Origin: Pseudonocardia sp. MH-G8
Lineage (GTDB): Bacteria > Actinomycetota > Actinomycetes > Mycobacteriales > Pseudonocardiaceae
Assembly: GCF_002262885.1 (NCBI RefSeq)
Contig: NZ_NKYF01000018.1
Coordinates: 115,203 to 179,202 of the forward strand
Direction: 5' to 3'
Length of the DNA: 64,000 bases
Positions 40,096-48,242 of this stretch are shown here, in pieces. Position 1 is the first letter of the stretch. Every line of letters starts with the position of its first letter. Below the pieces are notes generated by a model that had not been told where the DNA came from, searched no databases, and was given only the letters and a program-made list of their open reading frames with translations. Made by a program: the position numbers and the translations under genes.

Positions 40096-41508
40096 TCAGG
40101 TCGTGGCGCTCAGCACGCGCACGACGTCCAGCAGCGACCCGTCGTCCCCCACGTTCCCCGCGAACACGACGTAGGGGATGCCCGTCGCCGGGCCGTCGAC
40201 CGGTTCCCACAGCGAGACGATGCCCGGCAGCATCGGGCCGCGGACGATCGCGCGGCGGATCTGCAGGCCCTCCCCTGCGACGTCCGACGACGTGATCCCG
40301 CCCTTGGCGATCACGAACCGGGGCGGGCGCTGGGCGAGCGTGCGCCGCACGACCTCGACGAGCGCGGCCGAGACGGTACGGGCGATCGCCAGGCTCGCGG
40401 CGGCGGAGTCGCCCCGCACCAGCGCGCGGCTGGTGTGCAGCACGACGTCGCCGTCGGCGAGCCCGGCCACGACGTCGGTGACCACGGCGTCGACCTCGGC
40501 GGGCGCGTCGCCGAGCAGCTGCGGCACGTGCAGCTCGACGGTCCGCACGTCCGGGCGGCCCTCGCGCAGCGCGTCGAGCTGCCGCGTGGTGAGCCCGACG
40601 TGCGACCCGATGACGATCAGCCCCCCGCCGGGAGCAGGCGTCCCGCCGTAGGCCTCCTCCGCGGTGAGCGGCGCCCGCGCCTCCTGCCCGATCCGGCCCC
40701 GGACGAACGGCGGGCCCACGCGGTAGAGCAGCACCTTGCCCCGCCGCTCCGCCTCGGCCAGGCCGAGGGCCAGTGCGCGCAAGTCGTTCTCGGTGACGAT
40801 GTCGGCGACGACCGGACCGCCGCCGGACACGTCGGCGAGGGCGTCCGCGATGCCGCCGGCCCCGCCCCGGATCACGCCCAGGTCGAGCACCACCACGTCG
40901 CGCGCCGCGTACCGCCCTCCCGACTTCTCCTCGACGTACTCGGCCAGGTGCGAGCGCGTGAAGCCGAACGTGGCGTCCTGCGCGAACTCCGTCTCGGCCA
41001 CGGGGACGAGGGTCTCGCCCCCGCCCCGCATGTAGTGGGTGCCGCCGATCGTCACCCGTCCGGCGTCCGGGAACGCGGGGACGATCACGACGCCGTCGGT
41101 GCGCACGCCCACGCGCGCGAGCTCGTCGGCGATCACCTCGGGCTCGAGCGGGAAGTGGCCGCGCAGCGTGGAGTCGCTGCGGCTGACGAAGCCGAGCGGG
41201 CGCCCGTCCGCCGCGGCGAGGGCGTTGGCGACGACCTCGCGGTTGCGCGCCGCGGCCTCCTCCGGGTCGAGGCTGCGGGTGTTGGTCAGCACGTAGACCG
41301 CGGGCGCGTCCTGTTCCAGGGCCCACCGCAGGTCCGCGACCGTCCAGCGGGTGAGCACGGGGAGGTCGGCGACGGACTGGGTGCCGGTCGGGTCGTCGTC
41401 GAGCACCACGAGGGTGCGCCCCGACGCGGCGACCGAGGCGGCCACCTCGCTCGCGGCGACCGGCACCTCGGGCGGGTAGCCGGCGAGCAGCGCGGGTTCA
41501 CTCGTCAT
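40096..41508 (-). CDS. Four-carbon acid sugar kinase family protein
   Basis: A 470-residue protein of the OtnK/DtnK/YgbK family (DUF1537), which phosphorylates D-threonate, erythronate or similar acids. The N-terminal domain has LVVLDDDPTGTQSVADLPV, TNTRSLDPEEAAARN and SRSDSTLRGHFPLE. The C-terminal nucleotide domain has VIAKGGITSSDVA and GIPYVVFAGNVGDD. It starts at the ATG that overlaps the SDR stop codon (ATGA), and is the last gene of the GntR-dehydrogenase-SDR-kinase operon. Confidence 0.9.
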   Translation of the reverse strand: MTSEPALLAGYPPEVPVAASEVAASVAASGRTLVVLDDDPTGTQSVADLPVLTRWTVADLRWALEQDAPAVYVLTNTRSLDPEEAAARNREVVANALAAADGRPLGFVSRSDSTLRGHFPLEPEVIADELARVGVRTDGVVIVPAFPDAGRVTIGGTHYMRGGGETLVPVAETEFAQDATFGFTRSHLAEYVEEKSGGRYAARDVVVLDLGVIRGGAGGIADALADVSGGGPVVADIVTENDLRALALGLAEAERRGKVLLYRVGPPFVRGRIGQEARAPLTAEEAYGGTPAPGGGLIVIGSHVGLTTRQLDALREGRPDVRTVELHVPQLLGDAPAEVDAVVTDVVAGLADGDVVLHTSRALVRGDSAAASLAIARTVSAALVEVVRRTLAQRPPRFVIAKGGITSSDVAGEGLQIRRAIVRGPMLPGIVSLWEPVDGPATGIPYVVFAGNVGDDGSLLDVVRVLSATT

Positions 41509-42272
41509 GAGATCTGCAGCCCGCCGTTGATGTCGTAGGTGGCGGCGGTGATCCAGCCGGCCTCCTCGCCGAGCAGGAACGCGATCAGCGCCGCGACCTC
41601 GTCGCGGGTGCCGACCCGGCCCACCAGGGTGTCTGCCGCCATCGCCGCCTTGCGCTCCTCGGTGAGGGTGCCGCCCATGATGTCGGTGTCGATCGGCCCG
41701 GGGCTCACCGCGTTGACCGTGATGCCGTGCTCCCCCACCTCCCGGGCGAGCGCGCGGGTGAAACCGATGATCGCGGCCTTCGAGGCGCTGTAGGCCACCT
41801 TCGAGTAGGTGCCGCCGCCACGCTGGGCCGACACCGACGAGAGGCTGACGACGCGCCCGAGCTTCCGGTCGATCATTCCGTGCAACACCCGCTGCGTCAC
41901 GACGAACGTGCCGCGCGCGTTCACCGCGAAGACCCGGTCCCACCCCGCCACCGTCTCCTGCACGAACGGGGTGGGTGAGCTGATGCCGGCGAGGTTGACG
42001 AGCCCGACCAGCGGCGGCAGCTCCGCCTCCACCCGCGCGACCGCCGCGTCGACCGCGGCCTCGTCGGAGACGTCCGCGCCGACGCCGACGGTCGGCACAC
42101 CCCGGGCCTGCGCGATCTCGGCCGCCGCGGCCTCCGCCTGGCTCGCGTCGACGTCGAGCACGGCGACCGCCCACCCCTCCCGGGCCATCCGGTCGGCGGT
42201 GGCGCGGCCGATGCCGCGCGGCGAGGCCGCACCCGTCAGCAGCACGGTGCGTTCGGCGGGGAAGGGGGTCAT
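41505..42272 (-). CDS. SDR family oxidoreductase
   Basis: A 255-residue short-chain dehydrogenase. The cofactor motif is VLLTGAASPRGIGRATADRM, with LAG in LVNLAGISSP, catalytic Ser in SLSSVSAQRGG and Tyr-Lys in YSKVAYSASKAAIIG. NAD is suggested by aspartate after beta-2 (VLDVDAS). The final SPGPIDTDIMGG is typical. In this operon it probably oxidises or reduces a sugar acid or its product. It overlaps both neighbours by four bases. Confidence 0.9.
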   Translation of the reverse strand: MTPFPAERTVLLTGAASPRGIGRATADRMAREGWAVAVLDVDASQAEAAAAEIAQARGVPTVGVGADVSDEAAVDAAVARVEAELPPLVGLVNLAGISSPTPFVQETVAGWDRVFAVNARGTFVVTQRVLHGMIDRKLGRVVSLSSVSAQRGGGTYSKVAYSASKAAIIGFTRALAREVGEHGITVNAVSPGPIDTDIMGGTLTEERKAAMAADTLVGRVGTRDEVAALIAFLLGEEAGWITAATYDINGGLQIS

Positions 42273-43153
42273 CGCTGGTCTCCCGAGTAGGTCTCGATCA
42301 CGCGTGAGTCGTCACGTGCGGTGAGCCCGGCGTCGGCGGCCGCCAGGTAGCGGTCGCGGGCGGCGTCGAGCAGCGGCGTCCCGGCGGCGACGGCGCGGGC
42401 GGCGTCGGCGACGAGCCCGCTGTCCTTCACGAAGATCCCGATCGCGCTGGCCACCTCGACGTCGGTGTCCTCGAGCATGCGGCGACCGCGGTCCGACAGC
42501 ATGAACGAGCCCGCGGCGCCCTGCTCCACGAGGGAGAGGACCTTCTCCTGGTCGAGCCCGAGCGCGTCGGCCAGCGCCAACGCCTCGGCGGCGGCCACGA
42601 TGTGGACCGCGCACAGGTGCTGGTTCACGACCTTGATCGCCTGCCCCTCCCCGACCTCGCCGCCGACCTCGCGGACGGTGCCGAGCGCCTCGAGCACGGG
42701 GCGCGCCGCGGCGACGTCGACCGCCGGGCCGGAGGCGAACATCGTCAGCTCGCCGGCCTTGGCCCGCGCCACCCCGCCGGTGACGGGGACGTCGAGCACG
42801 CTCGCTCCCGCGGCGCGCAACCGCTCGCCCTGCGCGCGCACCGCGTCCGGCCCGACGGTGCTCATCACGATCCAGCACTGCCCGTCCACGTCCCCGGCCA
42901 GCGCCTCGCCGACCAGTGCCGCGAGCTGGTCGGGCGTCGCGACCATCACGATCACGAACTCGGCCCGCGGTGCCTCCGGGAAGGCGGACACGGCGGGCAG
43001 ACCCGCGTCGGCGGCCCGTTCGAGGGCTGGGGGGAGCGGGTCCACACCGGTGGTGCGGTGGCCTGCGGCAGCCAGCCGCCCGGCCATCGGCAGGCCGATG
43101 GCCCCGATGCCGACGAAGGTGACGTTCCTCGGGGTCGCGTTCCTTGGGGTCAT
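42269..43153 (-). CDS. NAD-dependent beta-hydroxyacid dehydrogenase (LtnD-like)
   Basis: A 294-residue 3-hydroxyisobutyrate-dehydrogenase-like enzyme. The dinucleotide motif is FVGIGAIGLPMAGRLAAAGH, the substrate motif is DVPVTGGVARAKAGELTM, and the catalytic lysine is in GQAIKVVNQHL. Beside a DUF1537 kinase the best match in role is L-threonate dehydrogenase (LtnD), which makes 2-oxo-tetronate for the kinase. The ATG overlaps the gntR stop codon. Confidence 0.88.
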   Translation of the reverse strand: MTPRNATPRNVTFVGIGAIGLPMAGRLAAAGHRTTGVDPLPPALERAADAGLPAVSAFPEAPRAEFVIVMVATPDQLAALVGEALAGDVDGQCWIVMSTVGPDAVRAQGERLRAAGASVLDVPVTGGVARAKAGELTMFASGPAVDVAAARPVLEALGTVREVGGEVGEGQAIKVVNQHLCAVHIVAAAEALALADALGLDQEKVLSLVEQGAAGSFMLSDRGRRMLEDTDVEVASAIGIFVKDSGLVADAARAVAAGTPLLDAARDRYLAAADAGLTARDDSRVIETYSGDQR

Positions 43154-43875
43154 GGCAACTTCCCGTCCGTGGGTTGCTCGCGGGTACCGGTGGCGTCGCG
43201 CCACACCAGGAAGTGGCGACGCATCGCGGTGCGCGCCGCGTCACCGTCCCCGGCGGCGAGCGCGTCGACGATCTCGTGGTGCACGGCGTCGGACGGCCGC
43301 GCTGCGCCGGGCGGCGCCGGCTCGCGTTCCGCGGCCAGTCGCCTGCGGTCGACGACGGCGTCGCGCAGGACGTGCGCCAGCCCGTTGCGCATCATCGTGA
43401 AGATGGGGTTGTCCACCACGGCGAACAGGCGCCGGTGGAACTCCACGTCGGCCTCGAGGGCGCGGTGGTCCTCGCCCGCGTCGGCGGCGCGCACCATCTC
43501 GTCGACGAGCGCGCGCAGCTCCGCGACGTCCGCGCGGGTGGCCAGGCCCGCCGCGGCCTCGGCGACGGAGATCTCCAGCATCTCCCGCGCCGCGCCGAAC
43601 TGCCCGCGCGTCAGCTGGCCGAGCTGCTGCGACAGGTCGAAGGAGAGCTGCAGGAACCCGGCGTCCGGGACCCGCAGGTAGGAGCCCCGTCCCTGGGTGC
43701 GCTCCAGGAAGCCCAGGGCTTCCAGCATCGACAGCTGCTCGCGCAACGCACCCCGGCTCACCTCCAGGGAGGCACCGAGATCGCGTTCGGTGGGCAGCCG
43801 CAGCCGGCCCGTACCCGGTTCGGGGACCGCCTGCTCGGCGAGGCTGCGGATCAGGGACGACAGGTCCAGGCCCAC
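43150..43875 (-). CDS. GntR/FadR family transcriptional regulator
   Basis: A 241-residue regulator with the winged helix RLRLPTERDLGASLEVSRGA then LREQLSMLEALGFLERTQGR, and a FadR-type all-helical effector domain (FCD; the DVEFHRRLF stretch carries metal-ligand type D and H). GTG 43875 is preceded by GGAGGAGG. It is the first gene of the sugar-acid operon and its probable operator is the inverted repeat at 43891-43909. Confidence 0.9.
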   Translation of the reverse strand: MGLDLSSLIRSLAEQAVPEPGTGRLRLPTERDLGASLEVSRGALREQLSMLEALGFLERTQGRGSYLRVPDAGFLQLSFDLSQQLGQLTRGQFGAAREMLEISVAEAAAGLATRADVAELRALVDEMVRAADAGEDHRALEADVEFHRRLFAVVDNPIFTMMRNGLAHVLRDAVVDRRRLAAEREPAPPGAARPSDAVHHEIVDALAAGDGDAARTAMRRHFLVWRDATGTREQPTDGKLP

Positions 43876-43890
43876 CCCGCACCTCCTCCG

Positions 43891-43909
43891 ACATTGGTCC
43901 AACCAATGT
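43891..43909. promoter_or_regulatory. Probable GntR/FadR operator, ACATTGGT-N3-ACCAATGT
   Basis: Perfect eight-base arms, three-base spacer, 16 bases upstream of the gntR start. TTGGTNNNACCAA is the classic kind of site for FadR-subfamily regulators (TGGTNNNACCA). It would control the whole operon. Confidence 0.75.
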
Positions 43910-43949
43910 GCGGAGCCTAGGCGCGGGCGCGGTTGCCGTCAACGACCCG

Positions 43950-45314
43950 TCACGAGGTTCGGAGGGCCTCTGCGACCAGAGGCAGCGCCCACTCCAGCTC
44001 CGCGCTGCCGGGGCCCGCGTACCCGAGCACGATCCCCGCCCGTACCGGCGAGGCGCTGTGGTGGCGCCCGAGGCCGTCCAACACCACCCCGCTCGCTGCG
44101 GCGGCGGCCACGACCGCACGTTCGGTGGCCGCGTCGGGCAACGGGACGAGGACGTGGGCACCGGCGGCGTCGCCCTGCACCGTCCGCCCGGCGGCCTGCA
44201 CCGCGGCGACCACGGCCGCGCGGCGCCCGGCGAGCTCGCGGCGCAGCCGCCGCAGGTGGCGGGCCAGGTCGCCGTGCGCGCCGAACGCGGCGAAGACGCG
44301 CTGCCCCGCAGGCGCCGGCCTGCTGCCGCTGCGGGTGCGCACGGCCAGCACCGCGGCGCGGACGGCGGGCGGGGCGACCAGCCACCCGGCGCCGAGGGTC
44401 GGGGTGAGCAGCTTGCTCGCCGTACCCAGGTGCGCCACGACGTCCGGGCCGAGCGCGGCCAGCAACGGCATCGGCGCCACGTCGTAGCGCAGCTCGCCGT
44501 CGTAGTCGTCCTCCAGCACAAGGAAACCCTCGGCGCGAGCGCGTTCCACCAGGGCGACCCGGCGCCTCGCCGACAGGCGCGATCCCAGCGGGTACTGGTG
44601 CGCCGGGGTGCAGTACACGGCCGCGACCCCGGTGGGGATCGCCTCCACGACCAGACCGGCGCCGTCGACCGGCACCCCGACGACGTCCAGGCCCGCATCC
44701 CGCAACGCCACGACGGCCCGCTGGTAGCCCGGCTCCTCCACCGCGACCCGCGCACCGGGGGGCAGGGTGCGCGCCACCTCGCCGATCGCGCCCGTGCTCC
44801 CGGCCGTGGCGAGCACGCCGGCGGGGTCGGCGGGCAGGCCGCGGTGGCGCAGCAGGTGCTCCACGACCACCGACCGGAACTCCGGCAGCCCCACCGGGTC
44901 GGGCGTGGCATCGGGTGCGGGATCGGCGGCCGCGCGCCACGCCCGTCGCCAGGCGGCCCGGTCCAGCACCGTGAGGCAGGGGGTTCCGGCGCTGAGGTCG
45001 ACCAGGTCCCCGTCCCGCTCCGGCGCGACGGCGGTCGCCGCGGGGACGGCCGCGCGGGACGCGGCCGGCGCACCGACGACGAACGTGCCCGACCCGCGCC
45101 GTCCCTCCGCCCACCCCTCGGCGAGCAACTGGTCGTACGCCGCGGCCGTCACGGTGCGGCTCACGCCGAGCGTGGCGGCGAGCGCCCGCGTGGACGGGAG
45201 CCGGTCACCCGCCCGGAGCGCGCCTCCCGTGGTGGCGGCGCGCAGCGCGTCGGCGAGCTGGGCGGCGAGGGGACGCCCGGCGGCACGGTCGAGCGGCAGC
45301 GGCGGCAGATCCAC
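43950..45314 (-). CDS. MocR/PdxR-type PLP-dependent regulator
   Basis: A 454-residue fusion of a GntR winged helix (LRAGDRLPSTRALAATLGVS, RTVTAAAYDQLLAEGW) with a class I aminotransferase-like domain; the PLP lysine is K301 in TASKLLTPTLGAGW. The GTG has GGAAGG upstream. It is divergent from a PPOX-family flavoprotein. MocR proteins of the PdxR type often control PLP synthesis or salvage, which fits if the neighbour handles B6 vitamers, but this is inference. Confidence 0.9.
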   Translation of the reverse strand: MDLPPLPLDRAAGRPLAAQLADALRAATTGGALRAGDRLPSTRALAATLGVSRTVTAAAYDQLLAEGWAEGRRGSGTFVVGAPAASRAAVPAATAVAPERDGDLVDLSAGTPCLTVLDRAAWRRAWRAAADPAPDATPDPVGLPEFRSVVVEHLLRHRGLPADPAGVLATAGSTGAIGEVARTLPPGARVAVEEPGYQRAVVALRDAGLDVVGVPVDGAGLVVEAIPTGVAAVYCTPAHQYPLGSRLSARRRVALVERARAEGFLVLEDDYDGELRYDVAPMPLLAALGPDVVAHLGTASKLLTPTLGAGWLVAPPAVRAAVLAVRTRSGSRPAPAGQRVFAAFGAHGDLARHLRRLRRELAGRRAAVVAAVQAAGRTVQGDAAGAHVLVPLPDAATERAVVAAAAASGVVLDGLGRHHSASPVRAGIVLGYAGPGSAELEWALPLVAEALRTS

Positions 45315-45315
45315 G

Positions 45316-45346
45316 AGTGGCCTTCCCAAGTTGACCGGAAGTGGCC
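45316..45346. promoter_or_regulatory. Direct repeat AGTGGCC x2 in the MocR/PPOX divergent region
   Basis: AGTGGCC occurs at 45316-45322 and 45340-45346, 24 bases apart, with a TTGACC box between them. MocR-type regulators bind spaced direct repeats, so this is the candidate site. Confidence 0.45.
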
Positions 45347-45383
45347 CTACCACGATGCCACCTTCAGCGGCGACGATGATGCT

Positions 45384-46058
45384 GTGAGCCTCTCGACGAC
45401 CGACCGCACCACCGTCACCCGCCATCGCGAGCGCGCCCGCACTGAGCGCGCCGACCTGCACGCCGTGCTCGACGCAGGGCTCGTCGCGCACGTCGGGCTC
45501 GTCCGGGACGGTGCCCCCGTCGTGATCCCCACCGGTTACGGGCGCATCGACGACACCGTCTACGTGCACGGCTCCACGGGCGCGGGCTGGCTCCGGATCG
45601 CCGACGGCACGCCCGTCTGCCTGACCGTGACCCACCTCGACGGGATCGTCTACGCCCGCTCCGTGTTCAACCACTCCATGAACTACCGCAGCGCGGTCGT
45701 CCTCGGCCCGGCCCGGCCCGTCACCGACCAGGACGAGCACCTGGCCGCGCTGCGAGCGATCGTCGAGCAGCTCTCGCCCGGGTCGTGGGAGCACGCGCGC
45801 GAGCCCGACCGGCGCGAGCTCGCCGCCACCGCCGTGTTCGCCCTCGACCTCACCGAGGCCAGCGTCAAGATCCGCACCGGCCCGCCCGCCGACGACGAGG
45901 CCGACGTCGACGCCGGTGGCCGCTGGGCCGGCGTGCTGCCGGTGCACACGGTGTTCGGCACCCCCGAGCCGTGCCCGACCCTGCAGGCGGACGCGCAGGT
46001 CCCCACCCACGTCACCGACCGCCGCTCCCCCGCGACGAACGGCACTCCCGTCGGCTAG
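45384..46058 (+). CDS. Pyridoxamine 5'-phosphate oxidase-like FMN protein
   Basis: A 224-residue split-barrel flavoprotein (Pyridox_ox_2/NimA-like). It shows HVGLVRDGAPVVIPTGYGRI, VYVHGSTGAGWLRIADG and ARSVFNHSMNYRSAVVLG. The GTG start (45384) fits homology and the divergent arrangement. The last eight codons, ending NGTPVG and the TAG stop, lie inside a family A palindromic repeat, so the C-terminus is repeat-derived. Its substrate might be a vitamin B6 compound given the adjacent MocR regulator. Confidence 0.85.
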   Translation: MSLSTTDRTTVTRHRERARTERADLHAVLDAGLVAHVGLVRDGAPVVIPTGYGRIDDTVYVHGSTGAGWLRIADGTPVCLTVTHLDGIVYARSVFNHSMNYRSAVVLGPARPVTDQDEHLAALRAIVEQLSPGSWEHAREPDRRELAATAVFALDLTEASVKIRTGPPADDEADVDAGGRWAGVLPVHTVFGTPEPCPTLQADAQVPTHVTDRRSPATNGTPVG

Positions 46059-46082
46059 GTGCCGACCGACCGCCGTTCGTCG
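46033..46082. repeat. Palindromic repeat, family A, copy 4, overlapping the PPOX stop codon
   Basis: Arms CGACGAACGGC (46033-46043) and GCCGTTCGTCG (46072-46082) pair perfectly. The inner part is diverged but keeps GGCTAGGT as the loop, whose TAG is the stop codon of the PPOX gene. Confidence 0.65.
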
Positions 46083-46148
46083 GCGGGGGTCGGCGGTCCG
46101 GCGCGGGCCGCCACGACCACCGGACCGGGTGACGTAACCTCGGCTCGC

Positions 46149-48242
46149 GTGAACGTCCCCTACCCCGACGCCCTGCGGCTGGACCTCGTCGAGGACCTGC
46201 ACGGCCACCGCGTGGCCGACCCGTACCGCTGGCTCGAGGACCCCGAGGACCCGCGCACGCGGGAGTGGTCGGCGGCGCAGGACGCGCTGACCAGCGGTCA
46301 CCTCGACGAGCTCCCCGGCCGCGACGGCCTGGCCGCCACGCTCACCGCGCTCCTGTCGGCCGGTTCGGTGTCGGCGCCGCTGTGGCGGGCCGGCCGCCGG
46401 TTCGCCACCCGGCGCGAACCCGGCCAGGAACACTCGGTGCTGTACGTGCGGGAGCCCGGCGGTGCCGAGCGGGCGCTGCTCGATCCGATGGCCCTCGACC
46501 CCAGCGGCCTGACCACGCTCGATTCCTGGGTACCCGACCTCGAGGGGCGGCGGCTGGCCTACCAGCTCTCCTCGGGCGGCGACGAGCACTCGGTGCTGCA
46601 CGTGCTCGACGTCGCCACCGGGCAGGACGTCGAGGCGCCGATCGACCGCTGCCGCTACTCCGCCGTCTCGTGGCTGCCCGGGGGCGAGGAGTTCGTCTAC
46701 GTCCGCATGGTGGCCGAGGACGCGGCCCCGCCCGGGCAGCAGGCGTTCCACCGGCGCATCTGGCGTCACCGGATCGGCTCCCCCGCCGACGCCGACGAGC
46801 TGGTCGACGGCCCCGGCCTCTACGACGAGCACACCTACTACGGCGTGCAGGTCTCCCGCGACGGCGCCTGGCTGGTCGTCACCGCCAACATCGGCACGGC
46901 CCGGCGCGACAGCGTCTGGATCGGCGAGCTGGGCGGGCCCGACGTCAAGCTGGTCCCGGTGCTCACCCAGGCCGACGACGTGCAGTGCCACGCCTGGGTG
47001 GGGCGGGACGGCCGGCTGTACCTGCACACCACGGACGCCGCACCGCGCTGGCGGCTGGCCGTCACCGACCCGCGCACCCCCGAGCGGGAACACTGGCGCG
47101 AGCTCGTGGCGCAGGACCCGGGATCGGTGCTGCAGGCCGTGCGCCGGCTGGAGGCGCCCGACGGGAGCGCGCTGCTGGCGCTCGCCCGCGCCCGGCACGC
47201 GGTGGCCGAGGTGGCGCTGCACGACGCCGCCGACGGCACGCCGCGCGGCACCGTCCCGCTGCCCGGCACCGGATCCCTGCTCGGGTTCTCGGTCGCCGAC
47301 CGGGACACCCCCGCCGAGGCGGGCCGCCTCTGGCTCGGCTGGACCGATCTGGTGACCCCGCCCGAGGTGCACCGCTTCGACCTGACGACCGGGGAGACGG
47401 TCCGGGAGGAGGCGGCACCGGGTGCGGTCGACGTGCCCGCCGTGCGCAGCGAGCAGCGCGAGTTCACCTCCGCCGACGGCACCACGGTGCGGATGTTCGT
47501 CCTCTCCCCGCCCGGTGCGAGCGGTGCGCGCCCCGCGCTCGTCACCGGCTACGGCGGCTTCGGCATCAGCCGCGAGCCCGCCTACACCGCCTCGGCGCTC
47601 GCTTGGGTGGCGGCCGGCGGCGTGTACGCGCTGGTGTCGCTGCGCGGCGGTGGCGAGGAGGGTGAGGAATGGCATCTCGCCGGCAACCGCGGGAACAAGC
47701 AACACGTGTTCGACGACCTGCATGCCGCGGCCGCCGCGCTGATCGACGCCGGCGACACCGCCGCCGACCGGCTCGCGATCATGGGCGGGTCGAACGGCGG
47801 GCTGCTCGTCGGCGCCGCACTCACCCAGCGCCCCGAGCTCTACCGCGCCGTCGTCTGCTCGGCACCGCTGCTGGACATGGTGCGCTACGAGGAGTTCTCC
47901 CTCGGCCGCACCTGGAACGACGAGTACGGCACTGCCGCCGACCCCGACGAGCTGGGCTGGCTACTGTCCTACTCGCCCTACCACCACGTCCGGGACGGGG
48001 TCTCCTACCCTGCGGTGCTGTTCACCGTCTTCGACTCCGACACCCGGGTCGACCCGCTGCACGCCCGCAAGATGTGCGCGGCGCTGCAGCACGCCACCAC
48101 CGGTGACCCGACGACGCGTCCCGTCCTGATCCGCCGCGAGACCGACGTCGGGCACGGCGCCCGCTCGGTGTCGCGCACCGTCGCGCTGGCGGTCGATCAG
48201 CTGGCCTTCCTCGCCGCCCACACCGGTCTGGAGCTGTCGTGA
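46149..48242 (+). CDS. Prolyl oligopeptidase family serine peptidase (S9A)
   Basis: A 697-residue cytosolic peptidase. The N-terminal beta-propeller includes YRWLEDPEDPRTREW and the catalytic alpha/beta-hydrolase domain holds S548 (MGGSNGGLL), D631 (FDSDTRVDP) and H669 (DVGHGA), with the R633 substrate-binding residue of the family. It cleaves short peptides after proline. GTG 46149 is chosen because TAACCT lies eight bases upstream (leaderless) and the family starts here. A longer frame runs into the repeat. Confidence 0.93.
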   Translation: MNVPYPDALRLDLVEDLHGHRVADPYRWLEDPEDPRTREWSAAQDALTSGHLDELPGRDGLAATLTALLSAGSVSAPLWRAGRRFATRREPGQEHSVLYVREPGGAERALLDPMALDPSGLTTLDSWVPDLEGRRLAYQLSSGGDEHSVLHVLDVATGQDVEAPIDRCRYSAVSWLPGGEEFVYVRMVAEDAAPPGQQAFHRRIWRHRIGSPADADELVDGPGLYDEHTYYGVQVSRDGAWLVVTANIGTARRDSVWIGELGGPDVKLVPVLTQADDVQCHAWVGRDGRLYLHTTDAAPRWRLAVTDPRTPEREHWRELVAQDPGSVLQAVRRLEAPDGSALLALARARHAVAEVALHDAADGTPRGTVPLPGTGSLLGFSVADRDTPAEAGRLWLGWTDLVTPPEVHRFDLTTGETVREEAAPGAVDVPAVRSEQREFTSADGTTVRMFVLSPPGASGARPALVTGYGGFGISREPAYTASALAWVAAGGVYALVSLRGGGEEGEEWHLAGNRGNKQHVFDDLHAAAAALIDAGDTAADRLAIMGGSNGGLLVGAALTQRPELYRAVVCSAPLLDMVRYEEFSLGRTWNDEYGTAADPDELGWLLSYSPYHHVRDGVSYPAVLFTVFDSDTRVDPLHARKMCAALQHATTGDPTTRPVLIRRETDVGHGARSVSRTVALAVDQLAFLAAHTGLELS

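Noticed and set aside
45315..47723. A long N-terminal extension of the MocR gene running opposite the PPOX and peptidase genes
   Set aside because: It is a shadow of the two plus-strand genes; the GTG at 45314 has a ribosome site and homology starts there.
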